64,000 bases of DNA from Rhodoferax sp. BAB1 (GCF_013334205.1 NZ_CP054424.1:2624001-2688000), one strand, 5' to 3'; shown: positions 52,927 through 62,422, counted from the stretch's first letter. The notes: generated by a model from the letters alone, not told the origin. Made by a program: numbers and translations.

Positions 52927-53265
52927 ATGTCCACCTTCCCCCCCTGCCCCCAGTGCCATTCCGAGTACACCTACGAAGACGGCGACAACTACGTCTGCCC
53001 TGAATGCGCCCATGAGTGGCCCAAGGTGGCCGCCGTCGCGGCGCCGGAGCAACGCGTGTGGAAGGATGCGCATGGCAACCCGCTGCAGGACGGCGACACG
53101 GTGACGCTGATCAAGGACCTCAAGCTCAAGGGCTCCTCCACGGTGGTGAAGGTAGGCACCAGGGTGAAGAACATCAGGCTGGTGGACGGTGACCACGACA
53201 TCGACTGCAGGATCGACGGCATCGGCGCCCTGCAGCTCAAGAGCGAATTCGTCAAGAAAGCCTGA
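52927..53265 (+). CDS. PhnA-family zinc-ribbon protein
   Basis: 112 residues. N-terminal zinc ribbon [20 protein letters not shown] with four cysteines, then the PhnA_C SH3-like domain ([20 protein letters not shown]). Despite the name, members are not phosphonate enzymes as far as is known. Start at ATG 52927; an upstream in-frame reading is rejected for lack of homology. Confidence 0.9.
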   Translation: MSTFPPCPQCHSEYTYEDGDNYVCPECAHEWPKVAAVAAPEQRVWKDAHGNPLQDGDTVTLIKDLKLKGSSTVVKVGTRVKNIRLVDGDHDIDCRIDGIGALQLKSEFVKKA

Positions 53266-53431
53266 GCCCGCCCCCCGGCTCCCACAGGGTCCGCAAGCAA
53301 GCCGCGCGACCGTGTTTTCTGCACACCGGGGCGGCGCCAGGCACTGGCCGCGACGGCCCTGCCTCGTTATGATGGAATGAGCACCCCCTCGGGGCCCGAC
53401 GCCACCCATCCGACCAGGGAAACACCCGCCC

Positions 53432-55270
53432 ATGACGCTGGACCTCATCTACAGCACCGCGCTGCTGCTCGCCCTGTCGGCGCTGTACGAGTTCAACATC
53501 CGCGCCTGGGGCCAGCGCCTGTTCGCGGCCCAGGTCTGCGCCGGCCTGATCTTCGGCGCCATCTGCATCTTCGGCATGCTGCACCCGGCCAATCTGGCGC
53601 CCGGGGTCATCTTCGACGCGCGCTCGGTCATCCTGGGCGTGGCCGGCATCTTCGGCGGCCCGGTGGTTGCCGTCATCGCCGGCCTGATGGCCGGCGCCTA
53701 CCGCCTGTGGCTGGGCGGCGCCGGCGCCCTGGTGGGCGCGGCCGTGGTCACCACCTCGGTGCTCTTCGGCCTGGGCATGCGTGTCGCCCTGCGCCGCGGC
53801 TGGGCCCAGCCCAGGCTGCTCGATTTCCTGATGTTCGGCGCAATGCTGCACATCGCCGCCCTGGGCTGGTTCCTGCTGCTGCCCATGCAGCACCTGCAAA
53901 AGCTGCTGGAAACGCTGGCCTTTCCCTACCTCTTCGTGCTGACCCCCAGCACGGCCCTGCTGGCCCTGCTGCTGAACGACCTGCAGGAGCAGCGGCATGC
54001 CAAGCAGGCCCTGGCACGCAGCGAAGCCATGCGCCGCGCCATCACCCGTGCCTCGCCCGACCTGCTGTTCGTGCTGGACGAAGACGGCCGTTACCTGGAG
54101 GTGGTCTCGCCCGAGGAGCACCTGCTCTACAGACCGCTGACCGAAACCCTGGGCAAGCGCATGGACGAGACCCTGCCCCCGGCCGAGGCCCGGCGTTTCC
54201 AGGATTTCCTGCTGCAGACGCTGAAGGCCGGCACGCCACAGAAGATCGAGTACGAGCTGGACACCCTGGGCGGACGCCATGTGTTCGAGGGGCGATCCCA
54301 GGCGCTGGACATCCGGGTGGATGGCAAACGCGCCGTCGTTTTCGTGGCCCGCGACATCACCGAGCGCGTGAAGGCCGAACAGGACCGGCGCGTGGCGGCG
54401 GTGGCCTTCGAGTCACGCCAGGCCATGCTGGTGAGCGATGCGGGCACCGTGATCCTGCGGGTGAACCAGGCCTTCGTGGACCTGATGGGCTACAGCCGGG
54501 AGGAAATGATCGGCCGCAAGACCAGCACCCTGCGCTCGGGCCGGCACGACGCGGCCTTCTACGAAGCCATGTGGGAGAGCGTGCGCAAGACGGGCAAGTG
54601 GGAAGGCGAGATCTGGGACCAGCGCAAGGGCGGCGACCTCGTGCCCCTGTGGACCACGATCACCGCGGTGCGCGATGCCCACGGCGCCGTGACGCACTAT
54701 GTGGCGACCATGAACGACATCTCCGAGCGCAAGCTGCAGGAGGAAGAGATCCGCAGCATTGCCTTCTACGACCCGCTCACCGCCCTGCCCAACCGCCGCC
54801 TGCTGCTCGAACGCCTGCAGCGCGCCCTGACGCTGGCACGGCGCAACGGCCAGCACGGCGCCCTGCTCTTCGTGGACGTGGACAACTTCAAGCAGATCAA
54901 CGACGAGCACGGCCACCATGCGGGCGACCTGCTGCTGCAGGAGATCGGCAGCCGGCTGGGCCGGGTGGTGCGCGAGTCCGACACCGTGGCCCGCATCGGT
55001 GGCGACGAGTTCGTGCTCGTGCTGGAACACCTCAACGAAGACCCCGCGCTGGCCCGCACCGAAGCCCGCCAGATCGCCGCCAAGGCCCTGCTGACCATGG
55101 CCAGGCCCTATGACCTCGAAGGCCTGGTCTACCACGCCAGCGGCAGCATCGGCATTGCCATGTTCAACCAGGCCGAAGTCGACCTGGACCTGCTCATGCG
55201 CCAGGCCGACGAGGCCATGTACCAGGCCAAGCACGCGGGCAAGAACACCGTGCACATGCACGGGGGCTGA
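53432..55270 (+). CDS. 5TM-sensor diguanylate cyclase (LytS-type membrane domain, two PAS, GGDEF)
   Basis: 612 residues: an N-terminal 5TMR_LYT-like membrane sensor (about 1-185, with FDARSVILGVAGIFGGPVVA), PAS domains (about 200-310 and 325-435), then GGDEF with motif GGDEF at 523-527 and I-site R514-ESD. No EAL follows. It should make cyclic di-GMP under control of a membrane-sensed ligand. ATG 53432. Confidence 0.92.
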   Translation: MTLDLIYSTALLLALSALYEFNIRAWGQRLFAAQVCAGLIFGAICIFGMLHPANLAPGVIFDARSVILGVAGIFGGPVVAVIAGLMAGAYRLWLGGAGALVGAAVVTTSVLFGLGMRVALRRGWAQPRLLDFLMFGAMLHIAALGWFLLLPMQHLQKLLETLAFPYLFVLTPSTALLALLLNDLQEQRHAKQALARSEAMRRAITRASPDLLFVLDEDGRYLEVVSPEEHLLYRPLTETLGKRMDETLPPAEARRFQDFLLQTLKAGTPQKIEYELDTLGGRHVFEGRSQALDIRVDGKRAVVFVARDITERVKAEQDRRVAAVAFESRQAMLVSDAGTVILRVNQAFVDLMGYSREEMIGRKTSTLRSGRHDAAFYEAMWESVRKTGKWEGEIWDQRKGGDLVPLWTTITAVRDAHGAVTHYVATMNDISERKLQEEEIRSIAFYDPLTALPNRRLLLERLQRALTLARRNGQHGALLFVDVDNFKQINDEHGHHAGDLLLQEIGSRLGRVVRESDTVARIGGDEFVLVLEHLNEDPALARTEARQIAAKALLTMARPYDLEGLVYHASGSIGIAMFNQAEVDLDLLMRQADEAMYQAKHAGKNTVHMHGG

Positions 55271-55282
55271 GTGCAAGGGCGC

Positions 55283-55993
55283 TCAGGCGCCGACTTCCTG
55301 CGCCGTGAGCGTGTAGTCCGTGCGGTAGAGCGCGCAGCTGATGCCCCGGGCGCCCCGGGCCTCCAGCTGCGCCTGGCCCAGTTCGGTGTCCGCCAGTGAC
55401 GCCAGGCTCTCCTGGTCGTAGCCCGTGACAAGCAGGGCCCAGTCCACACCGGCGTCGGCCCCGCGTATGCGTTGCTCGCTGGTCATCTGCGCCGCGAGCG
55501 CGCCTTCCAGCAGGTGCACGCTGCCCAGGCCCGGACGTGCGGGCAGCTGCGGCAGCAGGTCCCGCAGCAGCCAGTCACGCAAGGCTTTTTTCTGGTCGGC
55601 CGCGGGGGCGAAACGCAGCAGCAGGCCAACGTGTCCCATGCCCAGGCCGTGCGAGCCGATGACCGAGCACAGGCCCCGGGTCATGCCGCGGTAGTGCGGC
55701 ATCATCTTCGCGGTCCAGGGGCTGGGGTGGTTCAGGCGCTGCAGATAAGCATCGGAAGACAACGTTGCAAGTTGCGCCACCTCATACAGCACGCAGTACC
55801 GGGGCTGCCCCTGCAGCGCCACCCAGCGTGTGCCCCGCAGGAAGCCCGGAATGGACAGGCGCTCGGGCAGATGCTCGTGCGTATGCCAGTCGTCGTGCTC
55901 GGAAATCGCTTCCGGGGCGATGTCGAAGGACAGCAGCATGGCGGCTTGGCCGAGCAGGGGCATACGCGTGACTCCGTGAAAAGGAAAACTCAC
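55283..55993 (-). CDS. Hypothetical protein, possible dimeric alpha/beta-barrel repeat
   Basis: 236 residues, no signal or membrane segment. Two similar halves can be seen: WHTHEHLPERLSIPGFLRGT in the first resembles the DUF4286/EthD type of ferredoxin-like fold, and the second (about 120-225) may be its partner. I cannot name a function. ATG 55993, with an in-frame ATG at 55963. Confidence 0.6.
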   Translation of the reverse strand: MSFPFHGVTRMPLLGQAAMLLSFDIAPEAISEHDDWHTHEHLPERLSIPGFLRGTRWVALQGQPRYCVLYEVAQLATLSSDAYLQRLNHPSPWTAKMMPHYRGMTRGLCSVIGSHGLGMGHVGLLLRFAPAADQKKALRDWLLRDLLPQLPARPGLGSVHLLEGALAAQMTSEQRIRGADAGVDWALLVTGYDQESLASLADTELGQAQLEARGARGISCALYRTDYTLTAQEVGA

Positions 55994-56004
55994 TTCACGA
56001 TGGA

Positions 56005-56289
56005 TCAGGCATCGTTGCCCGGGGCCTGCGATTCGTATTCAATGCCCCCGATGTAAGGGACCATGTAGTTGTAGATGGCACACCCGATGGCGACCATCAC
56101 GTAACCAAACACCAGATAAAAGACCGGGAACAGCACAAACATGAACATCGGCGGCCCCATGCCTTCCGGCGTCATCATGCCCGCAAACAGCATGAAGGGC
56201 AGCACGAACACCAGCGAACCGAGTGCCATGAGCACGGCAAAGACCTTGGCGTTCTGGTGCGGGGAAAACCTGGCGATTTGTTGTTTCAT
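56005..56289 (-). CDS. Small membrane protein, unknown
   Basis: 94 residues with two membrane segments (VFAVLMALGSLVFVLPFMLF and FVLFPVFYLVFGYVMVAIG) and an acidic C-terminus. I do not recognise the family. It starts at ATG 56289; its upstream region contains the 21-bp motif shared with the cyclase/DUF1275 region. Confidence 0.65.
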   Translation of the reverse strand: MKQQIARFSPHQNAKVFAVLMALGSLVFVLPFMLFAGMMTPEGMGPPMFMFVLFPVFYLVFGYVMVAIGCAIYNYMVPYIGGIEYESQAPGNDA

Positions 56290-56412
56290 GGGGTGGCGCC
56301 TCCCTGCGCCTGTTTGATATCCACCGTGGACCGGTTGGGCTCGCTGCGCGACTGGAACGGAAATCGCCAGACTGCGCCTGCCGTGCGGATTCTAGGGAGG
56401 TCTGGCACCCGC

Positions 56413-56433
56413 GCCTATCCCCCAAAAGGGTCA
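56413..56433. promoter_or_regulatory. 21-bp motif shared with 9606-9626 (copy 2)
   Basis: Identical over 21 bp to the copy in the cyclase/DUF1275 intergenic region (core TATCCCCCAAAAGGGTCA). Here the palindromic extension ATAGG is absent. It lies 124-144 bp upstream of the small membrane gene start and 23 bp after the end of the neighbouring VOC gene's start-side region. Confidence 0.4.
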
Positions 56434-56455
56434 GTCCAGGCTGGAGGGAAACCGG

Positions 56456-56836
56456 TCACTGCATGGAGTGCAGGCCGATCCGGTTGCCCTCGGTGTCGAC
56501 CAGCAGGGCCATGAAACCATAGGGGCCGAGGGAGGTTTTCCCCTGCTCTAGCCGGCCGCCGTTCGGCACGGCCCGGGCCGCCTCGACGGCGCAGTCCGTG
56601 CAGCTGAAATACACCAGGGTGCTGTTGCCGCCGGCCGCGACCCCCGGCATCTTCGCCAGGGTGCCGGAGGCGCCATAGGCGTTCTGCTCCATGGGGAAGG
56701 CCCACATCTCGATGACCGAGCCAGGGTCGGGGCTCTCCAGGCGTGTCAGCGTCACGCCCAGCACGCCTTCGTAAAAAGCCTTGGCGCGTTGCATGTCATT
56801 CACGTAGATCTCGAACCAGCCGATGGGGTTACTCAT
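56456..56836 (-). CDS. VOC-family protein
   Basis: 126 residues with the vicinal oxygen chelate fold: WFEIYVNDMQRAKAFYEGVL at the start and GPYGFMALLVDTEGNRIGLH at the end. Members include glyoxalases, dioxygenases and resistance proteins; active role unknown. It begins 48 bp after the ECF sigma gene on the same strand and may be its last operon member. Confidence 0.85.
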   Translation of the reverse strand: MSNPIGWFEIYVNDMQRAKAFYEGVLGVTLTRLESPDPGSVIEMWAFPMEQNAYGASGTLAKMPGVAAGGNSTLVYFSCTDCAVEAARAVPNGGRLEQGKTSLGPYGFMALLVDTEGNRIGLHSMQ

Positions 56837-56884
56837 GTTGGACTCCTTTGCGCTTGAGAAAAAGGGTTGTGGCCTGGATGCCGC

Positions 56885-58186
56885 TCAATGCAGGGATGCG
56901 CTGCCGCCACCCAGGGCCAGAGCGCGCTCCAGCAAGAGGGCGCGTTCGCGCTGGTTGTGGGTGAGCGTGGCCGCGTGTTCGAATTCGGCCTTCGCCTCGG
57001 CGGTGCGGCCCAGGCGGGCCAGCAGGTCGCCGCGCACGCTGGGCAGCCACTGATAACTCTGCAAGGCCTTGTCGGTGCGCAGGGTGTCGATGATGGCCAG
57101 GCCCGCCTCGGGGCCGTGCGCCATGGCCACGGCCACGGCACGGTTGAGTTCCACCACGGGCGAAGGCGCGGCCTGGGCCAGCGCGTCGTAGAGCGCGGCG
57201 ATGCGTGGCCAGTCGGTGTCGGCCGCCAACGCGGCGCGCGCATGGCAGGCGGCGATGGCGCCCTGCAGGGCATAGGGCCCCAGGGCCAGGCCCTGCTGCG
57301 CGCTTAGCGCCTCGGCCCGCGCCAGCGCGGCCAGGCCGCGACTGATCAGCAGGTGGTCCCACTGCGTGCGGTCCTGGTCCAGCAAGAGCACGGGGCGGCC
57401 TTCCGTGTCCGTGCGTGCTTTCACGCGCGAGGCCTGCAGCTCCATCAGGGCCAGCAGGCCCTGCACCTCGGGCTCCTGCGGCGCCAGTTCACCCAGCATG
57501 CGGCCCAGGCGCAGGGCTTCGTCCACCAAAGTTGGGCGCATCCAGTCCTCGCCGGCGGTGGCGGTGTAGCCTTCGTTGAACACCAGGTAGACCACCTCCA
57601 GCACCGAGGCCAGGCGTTCGCCCAGCGCATCACCCCGCGGCAGCTCGTAAGGCACCCTCGCTTCCTGCAGGATGCGCTTGGCACGCACAATGCGCTGCGC
57701 CAGCGTGGCCTCGCTGACCAGGAAGGCGCGCGCGATCTCGTGCGTGGAGAGGCCCGCGATGAGCTTGAGGGTGAGCGCGGCGCGCATCTCGGGCTTGAGA
57801 ACCGGGTGGCAGGCGGTGAAGATCAGGCGCAACAGGTCGTCGCCGATCTCGTCCTGGCGCGCGGCGTCGAGCGCGTCGACGAAGTCGGGCACCACCAGCG
57901 CCTCGCGCGCCTCCAGGTCCAGGCCGATCTGCTCCAGGGCGCTGTCCTGCACCTTGTGGCGGCGCAGCAGGTCGAGCGCGCGGTGTTTGGCGGTGGTCAT
58001 GAGCCAGGCGCCGGGGTTGTCCGGCACGCCGTCACGGGGCCAGTGCTCCAGCGCCGCCACCAGCGCGTCCTGCGCGGCCTCTTCGGCCTGGCCGATGTCG
58101 CGCAACATACGCGCCACGACCGCCACGATGCGCGCGGACTCGATGCGCCAGACGGCGGCGATGGCATCGTGGGTGGCGGAATGCAT
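56885..58186 (-). CDS. ECF42-type sigma factor with C-terminal TPR extension
   Basis: 433 residues: sigma2 (about 10-80) and sigma4 (about 115-170), then a long helical, TPR-like C-terminus (DWPRIAALYDALAQAAPSPV, TEAKAEFEHAATLTHNQRER). This length and layout define the ECF42 group, which lacks an anti-sigma factor and sits beside DGPF (YCII) genes, as here. The C-terminal part is needed for its activity in the family. Start at ATG 58186, 10 bp after the VOC gene. Confidence 0.92.
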   Translation of the reverse strand: MHSATHDAIAAVWRIESARIVAVVARMLRDIGQAEEAAQDALVAALEHWPRDGVPDNPGAWLMTTAKHRALDLLRRHKVQDSALEQIGLDLEAREALVVPDFVDALDAARQDEIGDDLLRLIFTACHPVLKPEMRAALTLKLIAGLSTHEIARAFLVSEATLAQRIVRAKRILQEARVPYELPRGDALGERLASVLEVVYLVFNEGYTATAGEDWMRPTLVDEALRLGRMLGELAPQEPEVQGLLALMELQASRVKARTDTEGRPVLLLDQDRTQWDHLLISRGLAALARAEALSAQQGLALGPYALQGAIAACHARAALAADTDWPRIAALYDALAQAAPSPVVELNRAVAVAMAHGPEAGLAIIDTLRTDKALQSYQWLPSVRGDLLARLGRTAEAKAEFEHAATLTHNQRERALLLERALALGGGSASLH

Positions 58187-58196
58187 GCCGTGAAAT

Positions 58197-58610
58197 CTAC
58201 GCCGTTGCCGCGGGGAAGGCGCTCATGTCCATATAGGCCAATTCCCAGATGTGGCCGTCCGGGTCCTCGAAGCCGTGCTGGTACATGAAACCGTGGTCCA
58301 CCGCCGTGCGCGGCACGGTGCCGCCAGCCGCCCAGGCCTTTTTCACCTGCACGTCCACCTCTTCGCGGCTCCGGCACGAGAGGCAGATCAGTACCTCGGT
58401 GCTCTTGCGCGCGTCGGCCAGGGGCTTGTTCGTGAAGGTCTGGCAGAAGGGTTCGGTCAGCAGCATGACGTAGATATCCTCGCTGATGACCATGCAGGCG
58501 CCCTGCTCGTTGGTGAACTGCGGGTTGAAGCTGTAGCCCAGAGCGGCGAAAAAGGCCTTGGAGCGCTCCAGGTCGCGCACGGGCAGGTTGACGTAGATCT
58601 GCTGGTTCAT
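58197..58610 (-). CDS. VOC-family protein
   Basis: 137 residues, extradiol-dioxygenase/glyoxalase-like fold (IYVNLPVRDLERSKAFFAAL, GFMYQHGFEDPDGHIWELAY). VOC and DGPF genes typically accompany ECF42 sigma factors. Function unknown. It lies between the SRPBCC and sigma-factor genes with short gaps (24 and 10 bp). Confidence 0.87.
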   Translation of the reverse strand: MNQQIYVNLPVRDLERSKAFFAALGYSFNPQFTNEQGACMVISEDIYVMLLTEPFCQTFTNKPLADARKSTEVLICLSCRSREEVDVQVKKAWAAGGTVPRTAVDHGFMYQHGFEDPDGHIWELAYMDMSAFPAATA

Positions 58611-58634
58611 GGTGTGTCCTCGCTCTGTTGGGGT

Positions 58635-59162
58635 TCAGCCGCGTTCGGCCAGGGTCTTGAGGCTGGCCAGGCCGGCCTCGAAATCGCGGCCGATCATGGC
58701 GTCCATATTGATGAAGATGCCCATGAGCTTGGCAATGAAGGGGCTGGCCCCCTGCATGGCCCAGGTGACCTCGGTTGCGGCGCCGCGCGGCTGCAGCGTG
58801 AAGGTGATGTTGTTGCTGACCTGCATGGGCGCGCTCATGTCCAGCCGCATGCCGACCTGGCCGGGCGCGCTGCTCGTGATCTCCAGGCTGCCCTCGCCCA
58901 CGTCCTTGTTGCCCTTGAAGGCGTAACGCGCGCCGGGGCCGGCGGCCGGGCCGCTATAGCTACCCTGCATGGCGGGATCCTTCTTGTCGTAGGGGTTCCA
59001 GGTGTTGAACGAGCGCATGTCGTTGATCAGTGCGTGCAGCTTGTCGGGCGGCGCCTGGATCAGCAGGCTGCGCTGCAGGGTGAAGGTGTCGGGCCGGGTG
59101 GCGGCAAAAACGAGCAGGCCGGCGATGGCCAGCACGAGGACAAAAAAGGTGGTCTTGAGCAT
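58635..59162 (-). CDS. SRPBCC-family protein with N-terminal membrane segment
   Basis: 175 residues: a short hydrophobic N-terminus (LKTTFFVLVLAIAGLLVFAA) followed by a START/polyketide-cyclase-like SRPBCC domain (SLLIQAPPDKLHALINDM, VTWAMQGASPFIAKLMG). Ligand unknown. It follows the YCII gene by 12 bp. Confidence 0.85.
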   Translation of the reverse strand: MLKTTFFVLVLAIAGLLVFAATRPDTFTLQRSLLIQAPPDKLHALINDMRSFNTWNPYDKKDPAMQGSYSGPAAGPGARYAFKGNKDVGEGSLEITSSAPGQVGMRLDMSAPMQVSNNITFTLQPRGAATEVTWAMQGASPFIAKLMGIFINMDAMIGRDFEAGLASLKTLAERG

Positions 59163-59174
59163 GGTGGCCCTCCT

Positions 59175-59558
59175 TCAGCGGCCGACGGCCGCAAAGTCTT
59201 CCATCTCGTACAGGCGGCGCACCTCGATCTCGGCGGCCATGCCCTCGCCCACGGGGTTGGGGAAACGGCGGGTCCACTCCAGCGCCTCCTCGCGCGAGCG
59301 CACCTGGATCAGGGTGTAGCCGGCGATCAGCTCCTTGCTCTCGGCGAAGGGGCCGTCGATGACCTGGCGCTTGCCGCCCTCGTAGCGGATGCGCCAGCCC
59401 TGGGAGGTGGGTGCCAGGCCCGTGGCGTCGAGCAGCACGCCGGCGCGGGCCAGCTCTTCGTGGAAGGTCTCCATCACGGCCATGAGCTCGGCCATATTGG
59501 GGGGAAACACGCCGGTCTCGGACGCCGGCGTGGCTTTGACGATGATCATGTATCGCAT
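59175..59558 (-). CDS. YCII-family (DGPF) protein 2
   Basis: 127 residues with the DGPF box in QVIDGPFAESKELIAGYTLI. ATG 59558 follows GAAGGAG. First gene of the unit YCII-SRPBCC-VOC-ECF42-VOC. A TGTCGA-N17-CGTC sequence upstream fits the ECF42 promoter. Confidence 0.9.
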   Translation of the reverse strand: MRYMIIVKATPASETGVFPPNMAELMAVMETFHEELARAGVLLDATGLAPTSQGWRIRYEGGKRQVIDGPFAESKELIAGYTLIQVRSREEALEWTRRFPNPVGEGMAAEIEVRRLYEMEDFAAVGR

Positions 59559-59612
59559 GTCTGCGCTCCTTCATGTGAACTGCCACCGGAAAATTCCGGC
59601 TGACAACAACAC

Positions 59613-59639
59613 GACGAACGAGGACCGGCGAATTCGACA
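59613..59639 (-). promoter_or_regulatory. Candidate ECF42 promoter
   Basis: On the minus strand TGTCGA (59639-59634) is followed after 17 bp by CGTC (59616-59613), about 55 bp upstream of the YCII-2 start. As I recall, ECF42 factors recognise TGTCGA at -35 and a CGTC-like -10. This would make the sigma factor's own operon self-activated. Unproven. Confidence 0.6.
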
Positions 59640-59675
59640 GACCGGGTTTAAGTAAAAACCCGGAAAACCCGGGGC

Positions 59676-60032
59676 CTAATCCTCGTAACAGGGCCCGACG
59701 CCGCGCACTTCCACGGTGCACCACTCGGCGGCCGGGCAGGACTGGGCGATGGCCACGGCCTCGGCCCGGGTCTTGCAATCGATCAGGAAAAAACCGCCCA
59801 CCATTTCCTTGGCCTCGGCAAAGGGGCCGTCGGTGAGCTGGGCGCGGCCTTCGCGCACCTGCACACGCACGGCGCGCTCCTGCGAGGCCAGGGACTCCAC
59901 GGCCAGCAGCTGGCCGCGCGCACGCAGCTCCTCGGCAAACTTCAGCATGCGGCCATAGACCTCGCGGCCCTCGGCCTCGGTGCGCGTGCGGCGCTGGCCG
60001 GTGGGCTCGACCATCAGCAACATGTAAGGCAT
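59676..60032 (-). CDS. YCII-family (DGPF) protein 1
   Basis: 118 residues with the DGPF box (QLTDGPFAEAKEMVGGFFLI). It lies 117 bp upstream of the second YCII gene on the same strand, separated by a hairpin (CCGGGTTT pairing with AAACCCGG) and the candidate ECF42 promoter, so it may be transcribed apart. TATGAT at 60080-60075 is a possible -10. Confidence 0.88.
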   Translation of the reverse strand: MPYMLLMVEPTGQRRTRTEAEGREVYGRMLKFAEELRARGQLLAVESLASQERAVRVQVREGRAQLTDGPFAEAKEMVGGFFLIDCKTRAEAVAIAQSCPAAEWCTVEVRGVGPCYED

Positions 60033-60100
60033 GGAACAGGTGTCGGAGGGCGACGGTGGTTTCGGATGCGCGCCATCATAGCCCCGGCCCGTGACCGGAT

Positions 60101-61204
60101 TCAGCCAAACAGGGCCTGCAGGTCGATGGACGAATGCCGCCCGAGCGCGGATGCATGGGCCTGCAACCAGGCCGCGGCGTGTTCCCGCCCCTGCTGCTGC
60201 AGGCGCTGCAGGAAGGGGCCGTGCGGCAGCAGCTTGCTGTCGCTGCGGCCCAGGCTTTCGATGCGGCTGGTATCGACCATGTGGAAACGCATGTCCAGCA
60301 GGCGCTGCTCCAGCCGGCCCTGACCAAAACGTTCAGCGGCGGCGAACTGTGTGGCGCTGGCGAACATACGCATCTCGCGCATGAAGTTGGCGCTGAAACC
60401 CAGTTCGGCGATGCGTGTCTCGATCTCGGCCACGGAGCCAGGTGTGCCTTCGCGACGCAACGGGTTGAGCAGCACCAGCAGCACGTCGCGCGCCTCGCAT
60501 TCGTAGAACAGGGGGAACACCGCCGGGTTGGCGGTGTAGCCGCCGTCCCAGTACGCCTCGCCGTCGATCACCACGGTGCGGTGCAGTTTGGGCAGGCAGG
60601 CCGAGGCCAGCAGCACGTCCACGTCGAGCTCGCTCTCGCGGAACACGCGCAGCTTGCCGGTACTGACCTGGGTGGTGCCGACGAAAAGCTTGAAGGGGCT
60701 GTGTGCGCGCAGCCGCGCAAAGTCGATCTGCTCCACCAGCAGGTCCCGCAGGGGGTTGAGGTCGAAGGGGTTGAGCTGCATGGGCGAGAACTGCCCGGCC
60801 CAGCTGGAGAAAAGCTGGCCCGCGGGCGAGAAACCGATGGAGTCGCCCTTGCGCCGGGTCATCAGGCCCCAGGGCATCTGCTGGCCCAGCTCGGTCCAGA
60901 ACTTGGCCAGGGCAACTCTTGCACCCTCGCGGCCGCCCTGCAGCCAGCCGTGCGCGAACACCACGGCATTCATGGCGCCGGCACTGCTGCCGCTCAGGCC
61001 CTCGAACTCGAAACGCGGGTCTTCCAGCAGCGTGTCCAGCACACCCCAGGTGAAGGCACCGTGGGCACCGCCGCCCTGCAGGGCCAGGTTGAGCCGGACC
61101 GGCGGGGGCGTGCGCTGGCCGGAAAGGACCCGCTTCCATGAAGCGAGCAGGCCGCGCGCCGGCGGGGTGCCGCTGTCTGCGCTCTGAGTTTCGCTGTCGT
61201 CCAA
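60101..61204 (-). CDS. Patatin-like phospholipase
   Basis: About 367 residues from TTG 61204, which has AGGAG five bases upstream; a TTG at 61240 gives 379 residues. Patatin motifs: LQGGGAHGAFTWGVL, nucleophile GLSGSSAGAMNA and DGG in YWDGGYTANP. It belongs to a different subfamily from the 3.9-kb patatin. Cytoplasmic. Confidence 0.88.
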   Translation of the reverse strand: MDDSETQSADSGTPPARGLLASWKRVLSGQRTPPPVRLNLALQGGGAHGAFTWGVLDTLLEDPRFEFEGLSGSSAGAMNAVVFAHGWLQGGREGARVALAKFWTELGQQMPWGLMTRRKGDSIGFSPAGQLFSSWAGQFSPMQLNPFDLNPLRDLLVEQIDFARLRAHSPFKLFVGTTQVSTGKLRVFRESELDVDVLLASACLPKLHRTVVIDGEAYWDGGYTANPAVFPLFYECEARDVLLVLLNPLRREGTPGSVAEIETRIAELGFSANFMREMRMFASATQFAAAERFGQGRLEQRLLDMRFHMVDTSRIESLGRSDSKLLPHGPFLQRLQQQGREHAAAWLQAHASALGRHSSIDLQALFG

Positions 61205-61529
61205 GGCAACTCCTGCTCGGGTAAGCCGCCCCAGCGTCAATGCCAGAACAAGGGTTTACCCGAATTCATCATAAGGTGAGCAGGCACTTCATGTGTGACT
61301 CCCCGCAGATCACACACGTACTTGTTACAGCCGCGCTCGTTTGCCAAGACCAGGCCATTTCCCGCGAAAAACCGAAAAAACAGCTTTATTTTTCACAATG
61401 CAATAAATTAGCTACCGTTTATCGTTTTTTTCGACAAATTCGATTAAATCGATTTACACGATTCCATCGATTTCTTATGCTTCCGGACCAGCCAACCCCG
61501 AACACTTTTTTCTTTTCAGGAACAGCCCC
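61205..61529 (+). promoter_or_regulatory. AT-rich intergenic region upstream of cheW
   Basis: Between the divergent patatin and cheW genes. From about 61370 the sequence is unusually AT-rich, with repeated CGATT motifs (AAATTCGATTAAATCGATTT, 61436-61455) and TAAA followed by TCGAT at a FliA-like distance. No clear consensus promoter and no gene; it probably holds the chemotaxis promoter. Confidence 0.5.
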
Positions 61530-62045
61530 GTGAACACAACGCTCGCTCATCCCGCCACCACGGTCCAGCAGAACGGCCCAGGCAACACGACGTCCATCCA
61601 TGAATTCCTGGCCTTCAAGCTGGGCCAGGAGGAATACGGCATCGACATCCTGCGTGTGCAGGAAATCCGTTCCTTCGAACAACCGACCCGCATGGCCAAT
61701 GCGCCGGCCTTCGTGCTGGGCGTGATGAACCTGCGCGGGGTGATCGTGCCCATCATCGACATGCGCATCAAGTTCGGCATGGCAGAAGTCAAGTACGACA
61801 ACTTCACCGTGGTGATCGTGCTCAACATCGGCACGCAGGTCGTGGGCATGGTGGTGGACGCCGTCTCCGACGTGATCGCGCTGACACCCGAGCAACAGCG
61901 CCCGGTCCCGGAGTTTTCCGGGGCCCTCGACAGCAACCATGTGATGGCCATCGGCTCGGTCCAGGACCGCATGCTGATCCTGCTGGACATCGAGAAGGTG
62001 ATGAGCAGCGCCGACATGGGCCTGGCAACCACCAGCGTGCAATAA
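61530..62045 (+). CDS. cheW: Chemotaxis coupling protein CheW
   Basis: 171 residues, GTG start. A variable ~22-residue N-terminus precedes the CheW domain: [59 protein letters not shown]. Links chemoreceptors to CheA. It leads a run with a small unknown gene and a receptor. Confidence 0.95.
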   Translation: MNTTLAHPATTVQQNGPGNTTSIHEFLAFKLGQEEYGIDILRVQEIRSFEQPTRMANAPAFVLGVMNLRGVIVPIIDMRIKFGMAEVKYDNFTVVIVLNIGTQVVGMVVDAVSDVIALTPEQQRPVPEFSGALDSNHVMAIGSVQDRMLILLDIEKVMSSADMGLATTSVQ

Positions 62046-62119
62046 ATCCCGAAGACATCCCCAGCGACACGACCCGCCTGCGCAGGCCCGCGCCAGGCCC
62101 CTTCCTGACACCCACCACC

Positions 62120-62392
62120 ATGAGCAGCCTCTCCGCATCCATCCTGAGCATCTACAAATTCCTGTGGAACCCGAACACTGGACAAAACCCGGAGCAGTCC
62201 GGCATCTACCTGACCCGAAATGACCGGGGCCAGGAATGGTTGCGCTACTTCGATGCACGCCTCGACGACTGGTACATGAGCTGGGCCGAGATGCAGACGC
62301 GGGTCGCGCAGGGCTCGCACCGCATCAGCGATGCGGAAATGGCGAACGAGGTCGTGGCCTGGGCCCGCCGCACACGGACCATGCATGCCTGA
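62120..62392 (+). CDS. Small hypothetical protein between cheW and the receptor
   Basis: 90 residues, soluble, Trp-rich (YKFLWNPNTGQNPEQSG, EWLRYFDARLDDWYMSWAEM). No recognised family. It is 74 bp after cheW and 30 bp before the receptor on the same strand, so a chemotaxis-linked role is possible but unproven. Confidence 0.65.
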   Translation: MSSLSASILSIYKFLWNPNTGQNPEQSGIYLTRNDRGQEWLRYFDARLDDWYMSWAEMQTRVAQGSHRISDAEMANEVVAWARRTRTMHA

Positions 62393-62422
62393 GTCCCCAC
62401 TGAACCCACGCAGGACAAACAC

